From contig CAIQWB010000023.1 of NCBI GenBank assembly GCA_903875465.1, positions 1 through 63,461 on the forward strand: 63,461 bases of DNA. The letters run 5' to 3'. Below the pieces are notes generated by a model that searched no databases, was not told the DNA's origin, and saw only the letters and a program-made list of their open reading frames with translations. Positions 8,801 through 16,267 of this stretch are shown one piece after another. The DNA comes from an uncultured Verrucomicrobia subdivision 3 bacterium (GTDB lineage: Bacteria; Verrucomicrobiota; Verrucomicrobiia; Limisphaerales; UBA11358). Numbering within the stretch: the stretch's first letter is position 1; the number at the start of each line of letters is the position of its first letter. A program made the translations under genes and the position numbers.

Positions 8801-10918
8801 GGCGCGGTGGCTTACACCGCGGGGGAAGTAGGGGACGCGTTTGCTTTTGACGGTCGTACCAATTACCTGAGCGTGCCTGCCTCGCCCAGTCTGGATATTG
8901 GTGCCACGGGCACCGGCATTACGATCGAGGGCTGGGTTCAGCCCAGTTTGGCGGAGGTGAGCGGGCAGGGTGGTCCGATTGTGGAATGGGATGCCAGCAC
9001 CACGAATGGTTTGCAATTCTGGGCAGACGGCCGTTTGCATGCCAATTTGAAAGATACGCAGGGGAACGATCACTTGATCGAGTCGGCGATTGGATTGCTG
9101 GACGTGGATAATTGGCAGCATGTGGCCCTGACCTATGACAAGCCAGGCGGCGAGGCATTCCTTTATTTAAACGGCTTGGTGGTGGCCGCACAAAACCTCG
9201 GCAGCTTTATTCCCCAGACAACTTATGCCCTGAATATTGGCCGGAGTTCTGTTCCAAACGTCAACGGTGTCAGGTCTTATGGTGGTTCCATGGATGAGTT
9301 GGCCATTTACAACCGCGCCCTGGATGCAAACGAGATTCAAGCCATCCAACAGGCCGGAGTGAACGGCAAATGTTTTACCCCGCCAGTGTTTCTCACCCAA
9401 CCGGCCGGGCAGACCGTTCTGGCCGGCAGCACCGTGGCAGTGGCGGCCATCGCGGATGGCATGCCCAGCCAAAAATATCAATGGCTTTTTCAAGGCCTTC
9501 CTTTGGCGGGGGCCACCCATAGCTTATTGGTGCTGACGAATGCACAACTGACCCAGTCCGGAACTTACCAGTTGGCGGTGACCAATGCCCTGGGCGTTGG
9601 GTTCAGCAGCAATGCGGTCTTGGTGGTAAATGCCCCGCCGACAATTACCGGCCAGCCAACCAACCTCACCGTGCGTTTGGGCAGTCTGGCGGTGTTTGCG
9701 GCAAGTGCCACTGGGACGAGCCCGCTGGTTTATCAATGGAAGTTTCAAGGCACCAATATTAGCGGGGCAACCAACTCATCGCTGACCCTGGCGAATGTGC
9801 AATTCAATCAGGCCGGCAAGTACAGCGTGCAGGTCAGCAACAGCTTGGGTTCAGTGCTCAGCACCGATGCCCGGCTGACGGTATGGGGATTTCCGCCGGT
9901 CATCACCGTCCAACCGACTAACCAGGTGGTGTTACTGGGGAAATCTGCCAGTTTTTATGTGGCCGCCACTGGCACTGGCCCCTTGTTTTATCAATGGTTC
10001 TTTAAAGCCACCAATATCCTGGCGGATGCGACGAATGCCTCGGTCACTTTGGCCACCACCCAAACGGCGCAGGCGGGGAATTACTCCGTCTTTATCACCA
10101 ATACCTATGGGCAAACCAACAGCACCAATGCCACGCTAACTTTTCTATCCCCACCCCTAATTGTGGCGCAGCCACTCGGTGTTAACGTGAAAGCCGGCAC
10201 GACCACGACTTTTAAGGTGGCAGCTACCGGTGCGGCCCCCCTGGCGTTCCAATGGTATTTAAATTCGACCAACAACCCCATCACCAGGGCGACCTCGTGG
10301 AGTTACACCATTTTGAATACGCAACCCGCCAATGCAGGCAATTACCTGGTGGTCATCTCCAACTTGGCCGGGGTCGCGGTAAGTTCCAATGCGTCACTCA
10401 AGGTGCATTTTCAGGATCACTTCGCCTGGAGCCAGATCCCTTCGCCCCGCTTTGCGCGATTCCCGTTCTTGACGATTTTGCAGGCGCAAAACTCGACGAA
10501 TGGGCTGGTCACTAATTTTAATGGCACGGTAAGTTTGAGTTGCACCGCCGGGATGCCCATCCAGCCCGCAATGTCGGGGGCCTTTATCAACGGAAGTTGG
10601 ACTGGCCTGGTGACGGTGGTTCAAGCGGGCTCCAACCTGGTATTACAGGCGGATGATGGTTTGGGGGATGTCGGGCAGGCCAACACCATCAATGTCATCA
10701 ATGCCCCGGCCTTGATGGGATCGCGCGCCGGCAGCCAATTGCATCTGTTTTGGCCAACCAATCCTGGCGGGTTTGTAATGCAAACCGCCAGCCGGCTCAA
10801 CGCTACGAATTGGATGCCGGTGACAAACTTGCCGTCTTTGGTGGGAAGCCAGTATCTCGATATTTTCCCCATCCAGAAATCGAACAGTTTTTACCGCTTG
10901 TTTTACAATCAGCCTTAA
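5843..10918 (+). CDS. secreted S53 (sedolisin/kumamolisin) peptidase with LamG and Ig-like modules
   Basis: About 1691 residues from ATG 5843. GTG 5831 and ATG 5864 are alternatives. Order: signal peptide ending near LAPSPALA, pro-kumamolisin activation domain to about 190, S53 catalytic domain to about 555, Ig-like, LamG, Ig-like, LamG, four Ig-like, C-terminal module. Catalytic residues match the sedolisin triad: E286 and D290 (NDECSLD), oxyanion D360 (ASGDDG), S464 (GGTSCAAP). The C-terminal calcium site is present (FHDIS, GYDLCTGWGTP). The family are acid-active endopeptidases. The appended modules suggest carbohydrate or surface binding. The two LamG copies are a clear internal duplication. 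The last 70 or so residues end in FYRLFYNQP, like three other proteins here. Confidence 0.93.
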   Translation: MNEAASPMKLLVAAGRMLALWAAGWLLLAPSPALALGQSLPGNLPLAVRALRSVGALPGTNRLNLAIGLPLRDRPGLSNLLAQIYRPGSKNYHQFLTARAFGDRFGPTPADYQSLIRFTQAHGLMVTGTHPNRMLLDVAGSVSQVEQMCHVNLRQYPHPRDRRNFFAPDTVPALDLGVPVLHISGLDNYQVPRPMNLARRTPAPLTRPWLGSAPGGAYWGNDFRRAYVPGTVLTGLGQQVGLLQLSSGFFATDIARYENLVGMPAVPVTAVLVDNYDGGPGMANDECSLDIEMTLAMAPGLQRVLVYEGTVPDDILNRMATDDTAQQLSSSWAFPVDPTTEQIFQQFAAQGQSFFNASGDDGAWGDKVTPPSDDANITIVGGTTLSTGADGTWAAETVWHEDGTNGSGGGISAAYPIPAWQQGVDMSQNQGSLLQRNLPDVAMVADNVYVCYGNGTNGIFGGTSCAAPLWAGFTALLNQQGVNNQSAPAGFINPAIYALGEATNYPSLFHDISNGNNTSVDSPTAFYAVPGYDLCTGWGTPAGQSLIDALVGPAQPTPPFLITQPQSQTVVDGITLTLHVLAAGSPPLYYQWTDNGTNLPGATNAWLTLAKARLDQSGNYRVRISNAFGTVKSSNAVVRVISPASCDPTPAGLVSWWSAEGNGVDLLGQNNGTPMGDITYTNGEAGQAFGFDGSTSDIAVPASPSLDIGANGTGITIECWIQPSALNVHGPGGPLMEWDSPTASGLQFWADGTLSGDIVDINGNHHPIQALDGLLETNHWQHVALTYEQHSGNACICLNGSLVAMLDLGSFVPQTTYALNIGQRTAAIAGVGEMYVGLMDELAIYNRALTTNEIQAIYLAGGGGKCFAPPLLVTQAPSQTTPVGATVDFAVNATGSGPLAYQWFYQGAMLPGATNDLLSLNGVQPSQAGAYAVVVTNAFGMVMSSNAQLTIIPPTGGASVPPGMAGWWAAEDNTIDTLGLNSGISRGAVAYTAGEVGDAFAFDGRTNYLSVPASPSLDIGATGTGITIEGWVQPSLAEVSGQGGPIVEWDASTTNGLQFWADGRLHANLKDTQGNDHLIESAIGLLDVDNWQHVALTYDKPGGEAFLYLNGLVVAAQNLGSFIPQTTYALNIGRSSVPNVNGVRSYGGSMDELAIYNRALDANEIQAIQQAGVNGKCFTPPVFLTQPAGQTVLAGSTVAVAAIADGMPSQKYQWLFQGLPLAGATHSLLVLTNAQLTQSGTYQLAVTNALGVGFSSNAVLVVNAPPTITGQPTNLTVRLGSLAVFAASATGTSPLVYQWKFQGTNISGATNSSLTLANVQFNQAGKYSVQVSNSLGSVLSTDARLTVWGFPPVITVQPTNQVVLLGKSASFYVAATGTGPLFYQWFFKATNILADATNASVTLATTQTAQAGNYSVFITNTYGQTNSTNATLTFLSPPLIVAQPLGVNVKAGTTTTFKVAATGAAPLAFQWYLNSTNNPITRATSWSYTILNTQPANAGNYLVVISNLAGVAVSSNASLKVHFQDHFAWSQIPSPRFARFPFLTILQAQNSTNGLVTNFNGTVSLSCTAGMPIQPAMSGAFINGSWTGLVTVVQAGSNLVLQADDGLGDVGQANTINVINAPALMGSRAGSQLHLFWPTNPGGFVMQTASRLNATNWMPVTNLPSLVGSQYLDIFPIQKSNSFYRLFYNQP

Positions 10919-11141
10919 GTGGGATGGGGAGCTGGCCGGCCATTTGCTCTTGGTGCACCTTCTGCAAGGCCCTTCGGGATGGTCCCCCCATCAAGCCAAG
11001 AGTTTGAAGTTTCCAACGGTAAGTCGGAGGGGTTGCTGGTGGCCGCCAGCCTGGGCGGTTGCCGGCAGACCAATAAAAAATGACGGAACGGATCTTGGAT
11101 TTAAGCTCGTCAAAAATTTTGCTCAGCGTTAGATTGCCGGC

Positions 11142-12155
11142 ATGAATTCTCAGGTATTGGTCACGGGTGCGGCAGGCTTCATCGGTTCGCATGTGTGCCG
11201 CCATTTATTGTTGCAAGGTTACCAGGTGGTGGGGTTGGATGATCTCAGTGGTGGTTTTCTGGATCATGTGCCGGCCGGGGTGCAGTTTGTGGAGGGCTCC
11301 ATCACGGATGTCAAACTGGTCAATGACTTGTTCGCCCGCCATCAATTTGAATATGTGTTTCACCTGGCGGCCTATGCGGCGGAGGGATTGAGCCATTTTA
11401 TTAAGCATTTCAATTACACCAATAATTTGCTGGGCAGTGTCAATTTGATCAATGCTTCGGTGAATCACCAGGTGAAATGTTTTGTCTTCACCTCTTCGAT
11501 TGCGGTTTATGGGCGCAATCAATTGCCCATGATCGAGGAGGCGGTGCCGCAGCCGGAAGATCCGTATGGGATTGCCAAGTACGCCGTGGAAATGGATCTG
11601 CGCGAAGCGCACGAGATGTTTGGGTTGAACCATGTCATTTTCCGTCCCCATAATGTTTACGGCGAAAACCAAAATTTGGGCGACCGCTACCGCAACGTGA
11701 TCGGAATTTTCATGAACCAGATCATGCAGGGCCAGCCGATGACGATTTTTGGCGACGGCCAGCAAACGCGGGCCTTCAGCTATATTGATGATGTGGCACC
11801 GGTGCTTGCCGCGAGCATCACCCGGCCGGACGCGTATAATCAGGTTTTCAATGTGGGGGCCGACAAGGCCTACACGGTGGCGGAACTGGCCACGGTCGTC
11901 TCCCGGGCCATGGGCGTGGCGCCCCAGATCAAGCATCTGGAGGCGCGCAATGAAGTGGTCCACGCCTATTCGGCGCACGCCAAGGTGCAAAAGTATTTTG
12001 GCGATCTCATCAAAAATGTCAGCCTGACCGACGGCGTGGCAAAGATGGCGGTTTGGGCGCAAAAAACGGGTGCGCGCCAGGGGAAACCGTTTGAGGGCAT
12101 TGAGGTGCGGAAAAATCTACCCAAATCCTGGGCGGCACTCGAAAAGACCGCCTGA
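11142..12155 (+). CDS. NAD-dependent epimerase/dehydratase (UDP-glucose 4-epimerase-like)
   Basis: 337-residue extended SDR. Seen: Rossmann motif TGAAGFIG (8-15), acidic residues at the end of strand 2 (LDDLSGG), HLAAYAA (74-80), FTSSIAVYG (116-124) and the catalytic Tyr-Lys pair YGIAK (Y142, K146). It probably interconverts or dehydrates a nucleotide sugar, with UDP-glucose/UDP-galactose the usual substrate. HLAAYAAEGLSH differs from textbook GalE, so specificity is open. It stands 223 bases after the peptidase gene and just ahead of a GNAT gene. It may supply sugars to the surface-glycan block upstream. Confidence 0.85.
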   Translation: MNSQVLVTGAAGFIGSHVCRHLLLQGYQVVGLDDLSGGFLDHVPAGVQFVEGSITDVKLVNDLFARHQFEYVFHLAAYAAEGLSHFIKHFNYTNNLLGSVNLINASVNHQVKCFVFTSSIAVYGRNQLPMIEEAVPQPEDPYGIAKYAVEMDLREAHEMFGLNHVIFRPHNVYGENQNLGDRYRNVIGIFMNQIMQGQPMTIFGDGQQTRAFSYIDDVAPVLAASITRPDAYNQVFNVGADKAYTVAELATVVSRAMGVAPQIKHLEARNEVVHAYSAHAKVQKYFGDLIKNVSLTDGVAKMAVWAQKTGARQGKPFEGIEVRKNLPKSWAALEKTA

Positions 12156-12198
12156 ACCGGCGGGAGGGACGGCGGAAACAAGATTGCGCCATAACTCT

Positions 12199-12717
12199 AT
12201 GGACCCAGCAGCCGTGAGTATCCAGGTGGTTAATACCGGGCAGCAACTCAGCGACATTGCGGAATTGGCTGGCCAGATTTGGCGTGCGCATTATCCCGGT
12301 ATCATTTCCCGGGAACAAATTGATTACATGCTGGCCCGGATGTATGCTCCGGCAAGCTTGCATGCGGAAGTTCACCAGGAAAACATTCGCTTTTACCAAC
12401 TGCTGCTCCATGGCCATTTGACCGGCTTCGCCGCGGTCGGGCCGACCAACCACGCCGGAATATTTAAGCTGCATAAACTTTACCTCCGGCCAGAAAGGCA
12501 TGGCTGCGGCTTGGGTAAACAATTATTGCACCATTGTGAAATGGAAGCGGCGCGGCTTGGTGCGCACAGTCTGCGGCTCGCGGTTAACAAAAGAAATTTG
12601 CGGGCCCTGGTGTTTTACGAACGCCAGGGTTATGCGGTCACCGAATCCGTGGTCGCCGACATTGGTGGTGGTTTTGTGATGGATGATTACCTTATGGGCA
12701 AGCCCCTGGTCCAGTGA
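12199..12717 (+). CDS. GNAT family N-acetyltransferase
   Basis: 172 residues from ATG 12199. An in-frame upstream start would overlap the epimerase. The acetyl-CoA signature is RHGCGLGKQLL (100-110), preceded by the strand KLHKLYLRPE and followed by ALVFYERQGYAV (136-147), the standard motif B region. Acceptor unknown. It lies 43 bases after the epimerase in the same direction, so co-transcription is likely. Confidence 0.82.
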   Translation: MDPAAVSIQVVNTGQQLSDIAELAGQIWRAHYPGIISREQIDYMLARMYAPASLHAEVHQENIRFYQLLLHGHLTGFAAVGPTNHAGIFKLHKLYLRPERHGCGLGKQLLHHCEMEAARLGAHSLRLAVNKRNLRALVFYERQGYAVTESVVADIGGGFVMDDYLMGKPLVQ

Positions 12718-12797
12718 CAGAGCCTTGCAGAAAACCATTCCCGAAACCGCTTGCCTTTGGAATTTTCCCGGGCATAATTGTACTTGTTAACGATGTT

Positions 12798-12825
12798 CCT
12801 GACCTAACGGCTCGGGGGCTATACT
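12798..12825 (+). promoter_or_regulatory. putative promoter of tRNA-Leu
   Basis: A -10-like TATACT (12820-12825) lies 16 bases downstream of CCTGAC (12798-12803), a weak -35. Transcription would start near 12833, leaving about a 35-base leader before the tRNA. The TTGACA at 12857-12862 is too close to the tRNA 5-prime end to serve as its -35. Confidence 0.35.
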
Positions 12826-12867
12826 CGTCAGCAGTGACGTTGCTATCATCTGATCGTTGACAGGCAA

Positions 12868-12952
12868 GCCCACGTGGCGGAATTGGCAGACGCGCTAGAT
12901 TCAGGTTCTAGTGAGTAACATCGTACAGGTTCAAGTCCTGTCGTGGGCACCA
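12868..12952 (+). tRNA. tRNA-Leu (CAG anticodon)
   Basis: 85-nt class II tRNA. Acceptor arms GCCCACG and CGTGGGC pair perfectly. The anticodon stem CTAGA/TCTAG encloses loop TTCAGGT, giving anticodon CAG at 12902-12904 (reads CUG). The variable arm is long, as expected for leucine. The T arm ACAGG-TTCAAGT-CCTGT is canonical. Discriminator A and an encoded CCA end are present. CUG is the main leucine codon in the leuA leader peptide of this window. Confidence 0.97.
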
Positions 12953-12957
12953 CTTTT

Positions 12958-12996
12958 AAAACCCTTTATTATATTAATACAATAAAGGGTTTTTTG
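12958..12996 (+). terminator. intrinsic terminator after tRNA-Leu
   Basis: Perfect 13-bp stem, AAAACCCTTTATT (12958-12970) with AATAAAGGGTTTT (12981-12993), a 10-base AT-rich loop and a run of Ts. It starts 5 bases after the tRNA CCA end. The stem's A-rich start could also end transcription coming from the minus-strand side. Confidence 0.85.
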
Positions 12997-13027
12997 CTTT
13001 TTTCCCCTTCGCAGGCTGGCCATTCAT

Positions 13028-16000
13028 TCATGGACGACTGGTCAAAATGGTCACTGGCCCCAGCAAGCCCGAGGGCAGCAGCGGTGAATCGGCATGGTAA
13101 GGATTCAAGGTGGTTGTGGTGAAACGTTGGTTTTCCGGCAAGGCTTGGTCGCCGATCAGGCGGTTCGGCCAGAGATTGGCGACTTCGATCTGCAGATCAT
13201 TCGCCCCGGGCTGGAGCGCCGCACTGATTTCCACCCGCCAGGGGGCGCACCAGAGGACGCCCAAATCGCGGCCGTTCAGACGGACGTGGGCGAGATTTTT
13301 CACCACCCCCAAGTCGAGGTAATATTTTTGGCCTTGCATAGGCCGTCCGGTTGGCAACATCAGGGATTTTCGATAAGTCGCCGTGCCTGAGTAATATTTA
13401 ATGCCGGGCTCCGCACGCTGGCTCCAATCCGCCAATGACTCGAAAGTGACTTTGTGCGGCCCGCCCCATTTAGCATCAAAATCCACCTCCCAAGGCCCGG
13501 CAACCGGCCAGCCGGCGCTGAGCGACAGCCAGCCGTGTTCGGGAACCACGGTGGTGTTGGCCGTCCCGGCCGTGACATATTCCACCCGTAACTGTTTGAG
13601 GCGATTGTTCGCGGGATCGGCGCCGAAGGTTTCGTTGGCCACGCCCAAGCTGAGTCGTCCGTCATGGACGGCGGCGGTGACGGGAGCGGTCGCATCGTGC
13701 TGGCCGGCTCCATCCACGGCGGCGTAGGTGGCTTTGATAATTTGCAGTGACGGCCGGCTGGTGGGGGTGGATCCCAAGGGTTGAAGGCTGGCCATATTTT
13801 TCGCACCCGTCTGGGGCGGTTGAGCGGGCTGGCGAAAGATGACAAACCAAGATTCCAAGGGTTCGAAACGCAGGGGGATAGTCGTGATGCCCGCTTGGGT
13901 GGTATATTGCGGCAAGGGGCGGGATTCACCGGTTTGCGGATTCCAGAGTTCCGGCTGGCGGCCGGTCACACGAAACTGGCACTGGGCATCCACCCAGTGC
14001 TCCTGGCTGTTCGCCACAAAGTAAATTTCCGTGTCGTGGTCGTTGCGATGGGTAAAACGAATGGGCCCATCGGAGCTGAAATCGGGCGGCAGTCCGTCAC
14101 TTCCCAGGACATTGGTGATGGCGCCATACTCACCATATTGATTCATCGGTGGGTGGCTGGTGGACCGCCACAGCACCCGGCCATGACCGTAGGGGTGGGC
14201 AAAAACCGTTTGGCCATTGCAATCGCCCCATAATTCTGCAGCGATCTTTTGCACCCGGGCGTCGCACTGCGGATAGTTTTGGAGACTGGGTGATTTTACG
14301 GGTGGCGGACCAAATACAGTGGCGCCGGCGTGCACCAGGCTGGCAATTTTCTCCAACAAATCGGGGGTCATGGTGGTCACTTCTGGGAGCACCAGTATTT
14401 GATAGGTGGTTCCACCCGGGAACACCAGCTTGCCGGCCTTGACCGTGGCACGTTCACGGAGGGTTTCGGGCGCGCAGCCATCAAAATTATAGCCCGTATG
14501 ATCCGGGTAGGTTCCGGTGGCGGCGGACAGTGGCGGACGGAAAACGTGGGGCGCCCCCTCGGCGGCCAGGAAGCAGACATCGGCTACGGTGACGCCGCGT
14601 TGGAGCATGTACTGACAGCGGGCCAAATATTCATGGTAGGCGGGCACCATGTCCCACCAGGTTTGGGTGCGGTCCCAATGAACGCCATAGGGTCCCATGG
14701 TCATGCCCGGCCACTGGTTGGTGGTGGGCTGGTGCTGCATCCGGTGAAAGTCCAGCCGGTTCACGCCGGTGCAAAAAGCCCAGTCGCCCTGGGCCTTGAG
14801 CGAAGCCGGATCGGCCTGCCAGTTTTCACCCGGCTCGCTGGTAAAGGCCTCGGCGGCCACGATTGGCCGGCCGCAGGTGTGGGCTATGGAAGCCGCTTCA
14901 AACACGCTGTAGGTGGAATCAAAACCCAAATGCCAAAACTCACACTGCGGCACATCGGCAACCCGGCCCAAGGTCAAATCGCCGGCGGGATTCAGGTCGT
15001 ATGGTTCACAGGAAAGGGTCAGCCCATGCTGGTGTGCGAGGGTCGCCAGGTGGCCTAGATGGTTTTCCACCACCAATTCCGACGCGGTGTGGCGCAGATC
15101 CCACAAAAAGCGCTCGGAGATTTCCGGGCGGTTGACGACCCGCCCCAGCAGCGCCGGTAAATAGGGCAGGGGATCGTAGCCGCGCCGCTGGCGGAATTCC
15201 GCGCGAAAGGCCGGCGACCAGTTTTGCGCGCCCATTTCCCAACTGTCGAAATGCAGCATAGTGATGCCGCCGTAATGGTTGGTATGCGGGCCGGCCTGAT
15301 CCAAGATTTTTTGGGTGAAGGCCGCAAAGTGCGCATCCAGGGCGGCTGCGGCAAATTTATCCGATTCCAACCCCAGGCCGGGTCGCGGGGCGGGGCGGGT
15401 GGTCTGGCCGGTGGTGGTCCGGCCCAGACGCAGAATTGTCCAGTTTCCCGGGGGCACGGTCCAGGTCAACCGGCCGTCCGGTGCTAAATGGCTGGTCAGA
15501 TTAATGAGCCGGCTGGCATCCAGGCATTGACCGGCGGGCAGGTCGGGGAATTCCGCCGGGGCGGGCAGAAACGGGGCCACGCCGACTTTCGAAGAAAAGG
15601 GATCCCGGTAATAGATGGCCTTGGCATCGGCATCGGCCAGCCGGCTCTGGCCTGGCGGAGTGGGAAAGGCCAGCACGGCTTCATCGACATAATATTCCTG
15701 CCAGACCTTTTTGAGTTCGGGCGTGAGGGTGCCCTCGCCGAAATAAGGCTCCCGCGGCAGCGGGCGCGGCAGCACGCCGGACCAGTCCAGGGGGCCGGTC
15801 ACCTTGGTTTCGCTGCCGACGAGGTGTTGCATGGAGAGTTCGGGGGTGACCCACGGTCCTCCGGTGCCGCACCAACCAGGGCCCGTGCCCAAGGCCAATT
15901 GAATTCCCAGACGATCGGCCTCCTTTGCCGCATAACCCACGAGTTTCAACCATTCCGGGCTCATCATGTCCACCGGGCCGCGCGGAATGCCGATGTTGAC

Positions 16001-16228
16001 CTCCAGAAAAATGGCGCCGCCAATGCCAGCCTGTTTCATGGCCTCCAAATCGGCCGTCATGCCGCTGCGGGACATGTTGCCATCCATGAAATACCAATAT
16101 ACCCAGGGCCGCGCCGAGGCTGGGGGCGAGGCAAACCCCGCCGCCAAAGGTTCAGCCGCCGTGGCGACGTTCAGGCTCAAGGAAAGCCACATCCCAGCGG
16201 CCATCAGGTGGATGGAGTTTTTTTTCAT
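13028..16228 (-). CDS. GH106-like alpha-L-rhamnosidase, secreted
   Basis: 1066 residues from ATG 16228, the start that gives a standard signal peptide (MKKNSIHLMAAGMWLSLS...ATAAEP). The N-terminal catalytic region carries the hallmark GH106 pattern: WVYWYFMDGNMSRSGMTADL, then EAMKQAGIGGAIFLEV. The C-terminal third is a galactose-binding-like beta-sandwich (WRVEISAALQPGANDLQIEVANLW). The family releases alpha-L-rhamnose, typically from rhamnogalacturonans. The GH97 gene upstream on the same strand points to joint use. With PL4 and GH35 elsewhere in the window, pectin side chains are the likely target. Catalytic residues were not assigned. Confidence 0.85.
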   Translation of the reverse strand: MKKNSIHLMAAGMWLSLSLNVATAAEPLAAGFASPPASARPWVYWYFMDGNMSRSGMTADLEAMKQAGIGGAIFLEVNIGIPRGPVDMMSPEWLKLVGYAAKEADRLGIQLALGTGPGWCGTGGPWVTPELSMQHLVGSETKVTGPLDWSGVLPRPLPREPYFGEGTLTPELKKVWQEYYVDEAVLAFPTPPGQSRLADADAKAIYYRDPFSSKVGVAPFLPAPAEFPDLPAGQCLDASRLINLTSHLAPDGRLTWTVPPGNWTILRLGRTTTGQTTRPAPRPGLGLESDKFAAAALDAHFAAFTQKILDQAGPHTNHYGGITMLHFDSWEMGAQNWSPAFRAEFRQRRGYDPLPYLPALLGRVVNRPEISERFLWDLRHTASELVVENHLGHLATLAHQHGLTLSCEPYDLNPAGDLTLGRVADVPQCEFWHLGFDSTYSVFEAASIAHTCGRPIVAAEAFTSEPGENWQADPASLKAQGDWAFCTGVNRLDFHRMQHQPTTNQWPGMTMGPYGVHWDRTQTWWDMVPAYHEYLARCQYMLQRGVTVADVCFLAAEGAPHVFRPPLSAATGTYPDHTGYNFDGCAPETLRERATVKAGKLVFPGGTTYQILVLPEVTTMTPDLLEKIASLVHAGATVFGPPPVKSPSLQNYPQCDARVQKIAAELWGDCNGQTVFAHPYGHGRVLWRSTSHPPMNQYGEYGAITNVLGSDGLPPDFSSDGPIRFTHRNDHDTEIYFVANSQEHWVDAQCQFRVTGRQPELWNPQTGESRPLPQYTTQAGITTIPLRFEPLESWFVIFRQPAQPPQTGAKNMASLQPLGSTPTSRPSLQIIKATYAAVDGAGQHDATAPVTAAVHDGRLSLGVANETFGADPANNRLKQLRVEYVTAGTANTTVVPEHGWLSLSAGWPVAGPWEVDFDAKWGGPHKVTFESLADWSQRAEPGIKYYSGTATYRKSLMLPTGRPMQGQKYYLDLGVVKNLAHVRLNGRDLGVLWCAPWRVEISAALQPGANDLQIEVANLWPNRLIGDQALPENQRFTTTTLNPYHADSPLLPSGLLGPVTILTSRP

Positions 16229-16267
16229 TTTTAAATCATTCACCACCAAACCGGGTGGGGTACCGTG

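Noticed and set aside
12857-12862. TTGACA as -35 of the tRNA promoter
   Set aside because: Only five bases from the tRNA 5-prime end, so it cannot direct its transcription.
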